5,507 nt of DNA, from the NCBI GenBank assembly GCA_023423605.1, contig JAFAFF010000024.1:1-5507 (forward strand), given 5' to 3'. Source of the DNA: Pseudomonadota bacterium. Lineage in GTDB: Bacteria; Pseudomonadota; Gammaproteobacteria; Xanthomonadales; Xanthomonadaceae. The notes under the pieces are model-generated. The model searched no databases. It was not told where the DNA came from and worked only from the letters and a program-made list of their open reading frames with translations. Positions 1-5,334 of the stretch are shown in pieces (position 1 is the first letter of the stretch; the number at the start of each line of letters is the position of its first letter). Made by a program: the position numbers and the translations under genes.

Positions 1-402
1 GGCAACCCCACGGTGGGCCACGATTTCGGGCTGATGAAGATCATCGCCAACCTTGTCTCGTATGTCGCCGGCATCCCTGGGGGCCTGTTCTCTCCCGCGC
101 TGGCAGTCGGCGCCGGGCTGGGACACAACCTCGCCCTGCTCATGCCTGTCGTGGACGAACGCGTCTTCGTGCTGCTCGGCATGTGCGCCTACCTGACCGG
201 GGTGACGCAGGCGCCGTTGACCTCAGCGGTCATTTCCCTGGAGCTGACCGACAGCAGCGACATGCTGCTGCCGATACTGGCCACGGTGCTGCTGGCACGC
301 GGCGTGTCCGGGCTGGTCTGCCGCGTCCCCATCTACCGGGGAATGGCCGACCAGTTGCTGAAAACCTGGAACGAGAAGACCGCGACGGCCAGCCCGGGTT
401 GA
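1..402 (+). CDS. CLC-type chloride channel or H+/Cl- antiporter, C-terminal part (5' end outside window)
   Basis: An integral inner-membrane protein that moves chloride across the membrane, as a channel or as a proton-coupled exchanger. The frame is open from base 1 and gives 133 residues. The CLC GxFxP signature (GLFSP, residues 28-32) forms part of the anion site. It is followed by the conserved run TQAPLTSAVISLELTD (about 69-84) and by PIY, whose Tyr (about 112) aligns with the pore tyrosine of E. coli ClcA by order and context. Two or three hydrophobic helices are visible. The protein stops about 20 residues after the Tyr, so it has no C-terminal CBS domains and is a short bacterial type. 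The gating glutamate region (GREGP) lies upstream of the window, so channel and exchanger cannot be told apart. It converges on the fic gene with 137 bp between the stop codons. Family call is firm; transport mode is unknown. Confidence 0.93.
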   Translation, partial: GNPTVGHDFGLMKIIANLVSYVAGIPGGLFSPALAVGAGLGHNLALLMPVVDERVFVLLGMCAYLTGVTQAPLTSAVISLELTDSSDMLLPILATVLLARGVSGLVCRVPIYRGMADQLLKTWNEKTATASPG

Positions 403-539
403 AGGCACTGATGTCTCGCCCCCCTTCCCCGGGCATCCGGACATGGCGCTCGATGACATCAAGCCGATGCGGCAACTGCTTTTGACTGCCTGGTTCCCCT
501 TCGGACGAACGCGAAAACTGAGGGTATTACCTCGGCACT

Positions 540-1715
540 TCACTTCGGCGGCCGGTCCAGCCGCTCCAGGATATCGGTCGCCTGGAACACGCGCCCCCAC
601 TGGCGCTGGTCGACCAAGCTGACGATGCCTTCGGTCAGCAGGTTGTTGAGGGCAGCGTTGGCCGCCGGCTGCGAGATCCCCAGTCCTTCGACAGCCTGTT
701 GCACGGACAGCACCGGATGGCCCAGCAGAAACCGCGGCAAACGCCGTGTGGCGGAGTGCGAGCGATACCGCCCCAGCTGGCGCTCCCACCGCTCGGCCAA
801 GGCGATCAGGTCCTGTGCGATCGCAATCGATTCATTGCACGACTCCACCACGCTGCCGGTCAGTAACTCGATCCACGGCCCCCAGTCACCGCGCAACTGT
901 ACGCTGGCGAGAGCCGAGTAATAGGTTGTCCTGGCGCGCAGCAGCGCATCGGACAGGTACAGCGGCGGATAGGCCTCCGCTGCCAGTAGAAGCGGCAACA
1001 GCAGCCGCCCGGTGCGTCCGTTGCCGTCGTGGTAGGGGTGGATGGTCTCGAACTGGGCGTGGGCGATAGCCAACTGCGCCACCAGCGACAGCTCCCCCTG
1101 TTCGTCGTCCCGGGCCGCATACTGCAGGATGCTGGCCGCCATTTCATCCATACACCCTTGGATCTGCGCGGGCGGCGCAGGCACGAAGGTCGCATCCTCG
1201 ATCCGGGTGCCGGCGCCGATCCAGACCTGGTCCGTCCGGTAGGCGCCGACGGGGAATCTGCTGGCGTTGTCCTGCATCAGCTGAGCGTGCAATTCGTGGA
1301 TCAGGGATAGGCCGAGCCCCCGGCGTCCTTGCTGACGGATGCGGGCCAAGCCGTACTGCAGGGCCGTTACATAGCGTTCCGTCACTTTCACGTCCGCCGG
1401 CAGACCACCCATGCCCTGAGTTGCCTCATAAGTGAGCAGTTGCAGCAGATTCGTTTGCGTGCCCTCGATCTGCGAACTGCGGACCGCCTCACGTCGGGCC
1501 AGGGTGCGAGTCACCATGTCCGCGTTCGGCAGATGCGACATCACGCCCTGCAGCCGGCCCAAAGCGGCATGCGCCTCTGCAAACCGGGCGGTGTAGCGCC
1601 CGCCGTCCGGTACTGCGCGCGGCGTCGGCGGCGCGACCAGCGCAAGGACATTTGGGTCCCCCGGTACGGGCACCAGATATGGCTGCCGACCGATGGCGAC
1701 TTGGTCTCGACGCAT
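540..1715 (-). CDS. Fic family protein (predicted AMP transferase) with N-terminal inhibitory motif and C-terminal winged helix
   Basis: A predicted cytoplasmic enzyme of 391 residues that transfers AMP, or another phosphate-containing group, from a nucleotide to a target protein. The catalytic loop HPYHDGNGRTGR (residues 226-237) has the family's His, acidic, GNG and Arg residues. SSQIEGT (80-86) matches the (S/T)xxxE(G/N) inhibitory helix, here on the N-terminal side (class II Fic), whose Glu blocks ATP until released. GAYRTDQVWIG (157-167) fits the flap that docks the target. Residues about 325-370 (HPVLSVQQAVEGLGISQPAA) look like a winged helix-turn-helix. This order matches Shewanella SoFic. 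The ATG at 1715 is preferred because AAGGAGG lies 7 bases upstream; an upstream in-frame ATG at 1742 lacks a comparable site. It stands alone, with an AT-rich upstream region that may carry its own operator. The target is unknown. A Doc-type toxin role is unlikely, because that class is shorter and has a separate antitoxin. Confidence 0.93.
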   Translation of the reverse strand: MRRDQVAIGRQPYLVPVPGDPNVLALVAPPTPRAVPDGGRYTARFAEAHAALGRLQGVMSHLPNADMVTRTLARREAVRSSQIEGTQTNLLQLLTYEATQGMGGLPADVKVTERYVTALQYGLARIRQQGRRGLGLSLIHELHAQLMQDNASRFPVGAYRTDQVWIGAGTRIEDATFVPAPPAQIQGCMDEMAASILQYAARDDEQGELSLVAQLAIAHAQFETIHPYHDGNGRTGRLLLPLLLAAEAYPPLYLSDALLRARTTYYSALASVQLRGDWGPWIELLTGSVVESCNESIAIAQDLIALAERWERQLGRYRSHSATRRLPRFLLGHPVLSVQQAVEGLGISQPAANAALNNLLTEGIVSLVDQRQWGRVFQATDILERLDRPPK

Positions 1716-1742
1716 GGAACACCCTCCTTGCCCCACGAGCAA

Positions 1743-1860
1743 AACTTATAGAGCGGAAACTTTTAAAAGGGAAACCGTAAAAAGCTTATGAAGCTCGCCA
1801 ATAAAAATAATGATACGCAAATATTCTTATGAAGATAGTGAGCAATGTAAGGATCTGGCC
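1743..1860 (-). promoter_or_regulatory. AT-rich upstream region of fic with a repeated CTTATGAAG element
   Basis: This is the only clearly AT-rich stretch in the window and it lies directly upstream of fic, so it probably holds the fic promoter. On the minus strand TATAAG (1750-1745) is a possible -10 box about 30 bases before the start codon, but no good -35 box sits at the right distance. The plus-strand 9-mer CTTATGAAG occurs at 1785-1793 and 1826-1834, 41 bp apart. The degenerate copy CTTATAGAG lies at 1745-1753, another 40 bp away. The two exact copies are centred in small inverted repeats (AGCTT-ATG-AAGCT at 1783-1795; TCTT-ATG-AAGA at 1825-1835). GGAAAC is also repeated on either side of TTTTAAAA (1755-1776). 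A function as operator is inferred. Confidence 0.4.
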
Positions 1861-1914
1861 TTCAATCTCGCGGAATCTCGAGACTGAAATCAAAGTCGCG
1901 CTCGTGCTTCATGA

Positions 1915-2149
1915 TGCTTCGGCCGCCAGGCCTGCGGTGCGCTCCTGACGATCCAGAAGCGCGCCGAGCGCGGGCTGTCGGTGATCCAACGCGACAGGCA
2001 CCTGAGCGAAGACGAACTGCAGATGCGGCGCGCAATGCTGTCGGGCGCACGTGTCGAAGGCGAACCGGGGCCCTACGTCGCAGCGGTCGAAAAGGTGGTC
2101 GTGGGCGACATCGAAGGGCTGGACTGCTTCCGTCCGCACGGAAGCCCGC
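1915..2149 (+). pseudogene. Coding-like remnant of unknown family
   Basis: No intact gene is found here, but plus frame 1 from about 1915 to 2149 has the base pattern of real coding DNA: G-rich first positions, A/T-rich second positions and mostly G or C at third positions. The encoded text includes LLTIQKRAERGLSVIQRD, then HLSEDELQMRRAMLSGARVE and YVAAVEKVVVGDIEG. It is charged and mainly helical, and I do not recognise the family. A stop codon (1912-1914) lies just before it, with no convincing start or ribosome site; a GTG at 1981 is possible but poorly placed. Beyond about 2150 the frame stays open to 2334 but loses its coding pattern, and the opposite strand takes over. The best reading is an internal piece of a gene broken by rearrangement. 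A short intact gene starting at 1981 is less likely. Confidence 0.4.
2126..2145. repeat. Perfect inverted repeat, 8-bp arms, 4-base loop
   Basis: GCTTCCGT and ACGGAAGC flank CCGC and could form a compact hairpin in RNA from either strand. No T-run follows on either side, so it is not a standard intrinsic terminator. It lies where the plus-strand remnant and the minus-strand antitoxin remnant meet, which would suit a shared transcription end between two formerly convergent genes. Confidence 0.45.
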
Positions 2150-2272
2150 GTGAACTGCGACGCCCGGTCGCGTGTCAGCGAGCGCCTCTCGCACCTTCGG
2201 GCGGAACCTGGCGTTGTAGACATCCGGATCCGCGGTCAGCCCGGCTGGCAATCCCCCTTCCCTGCGGTACAT
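2150..2272 (-). pseudogene. Fragment resembling the C-terminal part of a RelB/DinJ-type antitoxin
   Basis: The minus-strand frame from ATG 2272 encodes about 41 residues with good codon bias, including GGLPAGLTADPDVYNARF and RPKVREALADTRPGV. From memory of the family, a GxP-containing joint followed by a D..Y.a.F..KV.eAL.D.RP segment is typical of the toxin-binding tail of RelB/DinJ-like antitoxins. The N-terminal ribbon-helix-helix part that would bind DNA is missing: a TGA lies in frame two codons before the ATG. The frame remains open to 1862, but coding bias is lost after about 2150, where the plus-strand remnant begins. No RelE/ParE-type toxin gene is next to it. No ribosome site precedes the ATG, so it is probably not expressed as a working antitoxin. 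The family match is by eye and should be treated as tentative. Confidence 0.4.
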
Positions 2273-2275
2273 GCT

Positions 2276-2365
2276 TCAGGGCGCGGCTTGCAGGCAAGCG
2301 CGCGCACCCACGAAGATTCCGCTCATCTTCTTGATCAGCGTCCCTACCTTGGACTCATCATCGAA
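2276..2365 (-). other. Out-of-frame coding-like tail after the DUF4238 gene (possible frameshifted C-terminus)
   Basis: Directly after the end of the DUF4238 gene, the frame one base away is open and reads FDDESKVGTLIKKMSG then IFVGARACLQAAP, ending at a TGA (2278-2276). Codon choice is good over the whole piece (AAG, CTG, ATC, GCG and TTC are common). In the annotated frame the gene ends instead with SMMSPR and a TAG. One extra T in the GTTTC run near 2363-2367 would join the two frames as GKGVFDDESK. This is either a recent single-base deletion, a sequencing error, or a fragment of another gene lying against the DUF4238 gene. Confidence 0.35.
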
Positions 2366-3591
2366 ACGCCCTTGCCAACGGCCACCTCTACCAGCGCCAG
2401 CACGTCATTGAAGTCTGCTGCCGTCCCGCCTTCCAGGCCGCCGGCGAACCTGCTGTCGGACAGGAACTCCGATTGCGCCGCCTGCACCAGCAGTCGAGAC
2501 GGGCTGTCGGCCAGCGCCGGATCGGCCGCGTGGTGAAACGGCACAATCCGCTTTTCGCGCTCCTTCGATGCCAGGGTAATGAAGCACATGTCTGGCGTCA
2601 GCGGCACGATCAGGCGCAACTCCCCATCCACCTGTCCGCGGGCGCAGAACGTGTCCGGAAGTACGAAAACCGGCGCGTCGGACGAAACAATCGCCCACTG
2701 ACTCCACAGCAGCGGACGCGCCAGTCGATCATAAAGCTCATTGTTTCCGAACAGGCAGCCATGCGCCGCCTGTGCCATCTCATCGAACGCTTTGCCGGCA
2801 GCAGCGGCAGCGTCCTCCAGCAGTTTCCGGTTGGCCTCACGCAGGCCTTCGATCAGCGCTGGATTGCGCAACAGGTGGATGACCAGATAGCCGACGAACG
2901 CTTGCTGCTGCGGTGGATTGAGCGGGGCTGTCGCCAGCAGGCGCTGGATCGGCTGCCTGGCGTCACCTTCCAGCAGGCCGAACCAGGCCTCCAGCCTGTC
3001 GTCCCAGCTGTGCGGCCGGTGTCCCCAGCTGGCGAACAGGATGTCGTCCTTCGACCATCCGTTGATGCCTCGACGCCAGCGCGTCGCCTTGTCCCGCATC
3101 GCCCAGTAGTCACGAATGAACCAGCGGCTGATGAAATGCTGGTTCCGGACCGCCTTGACCGCCAGCGTCGCCGGTGGCGGCGGATTCGCTTCGCGCTGCA
3201 GGGCCTTGCGGGACTTAGGCAGCCAGCGCTCTTCCATATACTTCCGCCAGACGTGTTCGTACACCACGCGGCCGGTGCCCTCGATCATCGCCCGTCCCGC
3301 CGGCCCGAGACACGCTCGCCGTTCCGCCGCCGGATCGATCCCGCCCCAACCACGGCCTGCGACCCGTCGCGTCACCACCTTGTCGGCGAGCACCATCTGT
3401 AGCCGCGCCAGCTCGTGCACCATGTCGGCCTTGATGTTGACGTGAAGCTCGCGCTCCTTCCCGTCTTCGTGCGACAGCACCGCTTCCACGATATGGTGCA
3501 CCACCTCATCCCAGACCATCGCCAGCGCCATCATGCGCTCCTCGGCGATATCCCGGGCACGTGCGCGGATGATCGATGCAGTGGCCGACAC
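2344..3591 (-). CDS. DUF4238-like protein with long N-terminal extension, function unknown
   Basis: A predicted soluble protein of 415 residues with no signal peptide or membrane helix. The part from about residue 150 resembles DUF4238: RNQHFISRWFIRDYW (149-163) matches the opening 'HyxxRFxLRxF' pattern. A middle helical part (about 190-290) contains EAWFGLLEGDARQPI. The sequence SSDAPVF (303-309) followed by PLTP (330-333) matches the family's usual TSDxPV and P-L-(S/T)-P pair. Residues 1-148 are an extra charged helical region beginning SATASIIRARARDIAEERM, for which I recognise no family. The GTG at 3591 is chosen because AAGGAGG sits 5 bases upstream; the open frame continues to 3645 without a better site. 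It lies 60 bp after the exported-protein gene on the same strand, so one transcript is possible. Its C-terminus may be shortened by a frameshift. The molecular function of the family is unknown to me. Confidence 0.72.
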   Translation of the reverse strand: MSATASIIRARARDIAEERMMALAMVWDEVVHHIVEAVLSHEDGKERELHVNIKADMVHELARLQMVLADKVVTRRVAGRGWGGIDPAAERRACLGPAGRAMIEGTGRVVYEHVWRKYMEERWLPKSRKALQREANPPPPATLAVKAVRNQHFISRWFIRDYWAMRDKATRWRRGINGWSKDDILFASWGHRPHSWDDRLEAWFGLLEGDARQPIQRLLATAPLNPPQQQAFVGYLVIHLLRNPALIEGLREANRKLLEDAAAAAGKAFDEMAQAAHGCLFGNNELYDRLARPLLWSQWAIVSSDAPVFVLPDTFCARGQVDGELRLIVPLTPDMCFITLASKEREKRIVPFHHAADPALADSPSRLLVQAAQSEFLSDSRFAGGLEGGTAADFNDVLALVEVAVGKGVSMMSPR

Positions 3592-3601
3592 GGTCCCCTC
3601 C

Positions 3602-3617
3602 TTCAATCGTTCAATCG
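3602..3617. repeat. Tandem 8-bp duplication beside the DUF4238 ribosome-binding site
   Basis: TTCAATCG is present twice in direct succession (CGATTGAA twice on the coding strand). It ends just upstream of the AAGGAGG site of the DUF4238 gene. It may be a slippage product. Because it sits in the leader, a change in copy number would alter the spacing between the upstream stop and the ribosome site, but not the reading frame of the gene. Confidence 0.6.
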
Positions 3618-3650
3618 CTCGACACCCACGCAGGCACAGCAGCAAACACC

Positions 3651-4361
3651 TCAGCTGCCCTGTTTCTTCATGTCGCGCTCCGGTGCCAGCACATGGATCA
3701 CCTTGCCTGTCGCATCCAGGAATTCGATCGCGCCGAAACCCTCTTCGGTGACCGTCATCCGCACGCGCGGCTGGTCGCCCGCGTCGGACAGCGCAACGGC
3801 CGGCGTGCCATCGGCGGAGACGCTCAGCTTGATCCGGGTCGGCGCTTCCACGCCCGGCACCAGACGATCATCCAGGCCGGGTTCGCGTACCAGCGGCGGT
3901 GCCTGGTTGATGACGAACATCACCGAGCCATCAGGCGCCACGCGCCAGCCCACTGCATCCATCGCGGGGTGGTCCAGGGCCAGCACAGCGGCAGTTCCGG
4001 AGGGCATGTCGGCCACGCCGAATCCCCCACGCTCACTGCCTTTGTCGTCGTACAGGATCATGCCGGCGACATCGAATGCGCGCTTGTACTGGATGCCATC
4101 GATGATCGGCGGCGGTGTGTTCGCCGACAGCGTCATGCGGATGGTGCCGTCGTCACCGACGATATCGATGCGCCTGGCGGTGATCCGTTCATGGTCCACC
4201 GCGTCGAGCCGCAGCTGTGGCGTGCGGTCGTTGATGCTGCGCTGCAGCGCTTCCAGCGAGGGGCGTTTCGGCTCCGCCGCATCCTGTGCGGAGGCAACAA
4301 AAGACAATGCCAGCAGCAGGCCTGGCAGTGCCGCAAGCGAACGACGTGACATCTTGGTCAT
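3651..4361 (-). CDS. Exported protein with beta-type 'D-x-G' repeats, function unknown
   Basis: A protein of 236 residues with a clear Sec signal peptide: basic start (MTKMSRRS), hydrophobic core (about 9-22) and an ASA cleavage site at 23-25, leaving a mature protein beginning QDAAEP. It is probably periplasmic. There is no lipobox Cys and no later membrane helix. The mature part repeats short strand-turn-strand units: IDIVGDDGTIRMTLSA (65-80), MILYDDKGSERGGFGVA (101-117), IKLSVSADGTPAVALSDAGD (177-196), VRMTVTEEGFGAIEFLDATG (200-219). This pattern recurs in many poorly described bacterial proteins and suggests a beta-solenoid or stacked-sheet fold. The ATG at 4361 is chosen for GGAG six bases upstream; a second Met three codons later is possible. 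The DUF4238 gene follows after 60 bp with no terminator in between, so co-transcription is plausible. No enzyme motif is visible. Confidence 0.8.
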   Translation of the reverse strand: MTKMSRRSLAALPGLLLALSFVASAQDAAEPKRPSLEALQRSINDRTPQLRLDAVDHERITARRIDIVGDDGTIRMTLSANTPPPIIDGIQYKRAFDVAGMILYDDKGSERGGFGVADMPSGTAAVLALDHPAMDAVGWRVAPDGSVMFVINQAPPLVREPGLDDRLVPGVEAPTRIKLSVSADGTPAVALSDAGDQPRVRMTVTEEGFGAIEFLDATGKVIHVLAPERDMKKQGS

Positions 4362-4696
4362 TGAAATCTCCAGATTCCGGGTGTCCTGCACGCGCGGAGC
4401 AGGCAGAGGACATCACCACGCCAGCGCCGTGGCCATCGGGATGCGGCCCCCGACGTGAACGTGTCGTTCGAGACAGTGCCACCCGTTGCGGCGAAAAGCG
4501 AGGCGCGACTGTCCTGACATCACCGCCGCCATCCATTGCCGCCTGAAAACCAGAACACGACGTGACCTGCGGATTTCCTGCGTCCGCTGCCTTCGCGGCA
4601 CCTGTAGCTGCGCCGTATCGGGCAAAGACGTTTTTACACCAGCATTCCGCAGACTCCCTCATGTACCCGGCGCGTTTCCCCATGCGAGAACACACC
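4362..4696. other. Non-coding gap between divergent genes
   Basis: This 335-base stretch lies between the starts of the exported-protein gene (-) and the 100-residue protein gene (+) and should contain both promoters. I cannot pick out a convincing -35/-10 pair on either strand. Open frames cross it on both strands but lack ribosome sites and coding bias. A short perfect inverted repeat, GAACG-TGT-CGTTC (4457-4469), sits near the middle and could be a small operator, although its five-base arms can arise by chance. A T-run (4630-4635) lies about 60 bases before the plus-strand start. Confidence 0.5.
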
Positions 4697-4999
4697 ATGC
4701 ACCGAGTATCCCCGAGCAACAGGCGCCTGCACTTCCTGATCGCCGATGCCGCTTGCCGCCGTCACCTGCAGCTTCTCGACCGGCTGGAACGTGCGCTGGC
4801 CGCGCAGCGCCGGAATGCCTTCAGGCAACTGGCAGGCCTGCCGCCCATGCAGCCCGAACAACACCGCTTATACGAGGGCCTGCTGCAGGATGAGAGCTAT
4901 CTGCACTGGAAGAAGCAGGCCGGCGTGGGCGGCCGCATCCTGCACAGCCTGGCGGCCGCCCTGGAAATCCTGCATGCGCGGCATCGTGCCCGCGCATGA
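4697..4999 (+). CDS. Small basic helical protein, function unknown
   Basis: A predicted cytoplasmic protein of 100 residues. It has good codon bias and is rich in Arg, His, Leu and Ala. It appears to be wholly helical: residues 10-47 (LHFLIADAACRRHLQLLDRL then ERALAAQRRNAFRQLAG), a Pro-rich turn PPMQPEQ (49-55), then helices at 56-72 and 78-97. There is no signal peptide, membrane span or known motif. The basic helices could bind nucleic acid or a partner protein, but nothing in the sequence settles this. The start is uncertain. The ATG at 4697 has only a weak purine stretch (GCGAGAA) upstream, while in-frame ATGs at 4661 and 4682 have none; starting at 4661 would give 112 residues. It is divergent from the exported-protein gene and converges on the 47-residue membrane protein with 22 bp between stops. 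I do not recognise the family. Confidence 0.7.
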   Translation: MHRVSPSNRRLHFLIADAACRRHLQLLDRLERALAAQRRNAFRQLAGLPPMQPEQHRLYEGLLQDESYLHWKKQAGVGGRILHSLAAALEILHARHRARA

Positions 5000-5021
5000 C
5001 AATCCCGTGCCACGCGTTGGC

Positions 5022-5165
5022 CTATCCCGCTCTGCGCACCATCCAGCTGGTGGCAAGGGCAATCAGCACCACCGCGAACAGGAGCAGCCACCAACCGCTG
5101 CGGCTGTCCCGCCACATGAATACATCCACCACCAGCCCGATGATGTGCGACAGCGCATCCAGCAT
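5022..5165 (-). CDS. Small single-span membrane protein (47 residues)
   Basis: A short gene that a length cut-off would easily miss. It has an amphipathic first part, MLDALSHIIGLVVDVFMW (1-18), a charged link RDSRSG (19-24), one strong hydrophobic helix WWLLLFAVVLIALATSWMV (25-43), and a basic end RRAG. By the positive-inside rule, RR after the helix suggests the C-terminus is cytoplasmic, but RDSR before it makes the topology unclear. Support for a real gene comes from AAGGGG six bases before the ATG, third positions that are mostly G or C, and the coherent hydrophobic pattern. It lies downstream of the DUF1328-type gene on the same strand (169 bp apart, with a strong hairpin between), so it probably has its own promoter or depends on read-through. 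The first part could be a second, surface-lying helix. The function is unknown. Confidence 0.72.
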   Translation of the reverse strand: MLDALSHIIGLVVDVFMWRDSRSGWWLLLFAVVLIALATSWMVRRAG

Positions 5166-5275
5166 TGCGTTCCCCTTCTGCCAGCGAGTATCCCGGCCAC
5201 CATCCAGCGCAGGCCCCGCCCGACCATAACCGATGTTGGCCCGGCGTACCCCACCCTGCAGATGCTGGAACGCAA

Positions 5276-5303
5276 ACCGCCGCGTCGTTGCGGACGCGGC
5301 GGT
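5276..5303 (-). terminator. Strong GC hairpin downstream of the DUF1328-type gene
   Basis: ACCGCCGCGTC and GACGCGGCGGT form a perfect 11-bp stem around the loop GTTGCG. It begins 31 bases after the stop of the DUF1328-type gene. On the minus strand only a short TTT follows the stem, so as an intrinsic terminator it is weak in its T-run but strong in its stem. It most likely ends or protects the DUF1328-type transcript and separates it from the 47-residue protein gene. Confidence 0.6.
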
Positions 5304-5334
5304 GAGTTTGTCGCATGGACGCTGGCGATGCCGG

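Noticed and set aside
403..539. Possible terminator or small peptide (ATG 443) between the clc and fic stops
   Set aside because: No stem longer than about four pairs with a T-run was found. The short frame begins MALDDIKPMRQLL but has no ribosome site, and it runs on into fic antisense.
1716..1742. Nine-residue N-terminal extension of the Fic protein from ATG 1742
   Set aside because: The perfect AAGGAGG site lies inside this extension and points to the ATG at 1715.
1829..1948. Plus-strand 39-residue open frame starting at ATG 1829
   Set aside because: There is no ribosome site, codon use is mixed and no domain is recognisable.
1862..2272. A single 136-residue minus-strand gene
   Set aside because: Only the first 41 or so codons have a coding pattern. 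The rest is Arg-rich and opposite the better-coded plus-strand remnant.
2473..3402. Long open frame on the plus strand opposite the DUF4238 gene
   Set aside because: It is antisense to a gene with strong coding bias, has low-complexity Arg/Gln-rich text, and has no ribosome site.
3415..4458. Plus-strand open frames opposite the exported-protein gene
   Set aside because: The encoded text is Ser/Arg/Pro-rich shadow sequence. The minus strand has the signal peptide, ribosome site and repeats.
4189..4719. Minus-strand open frame across the divergent gap
   Set aside because: It overlaps two better genes, shows no coding pattern and has no ribosome site.
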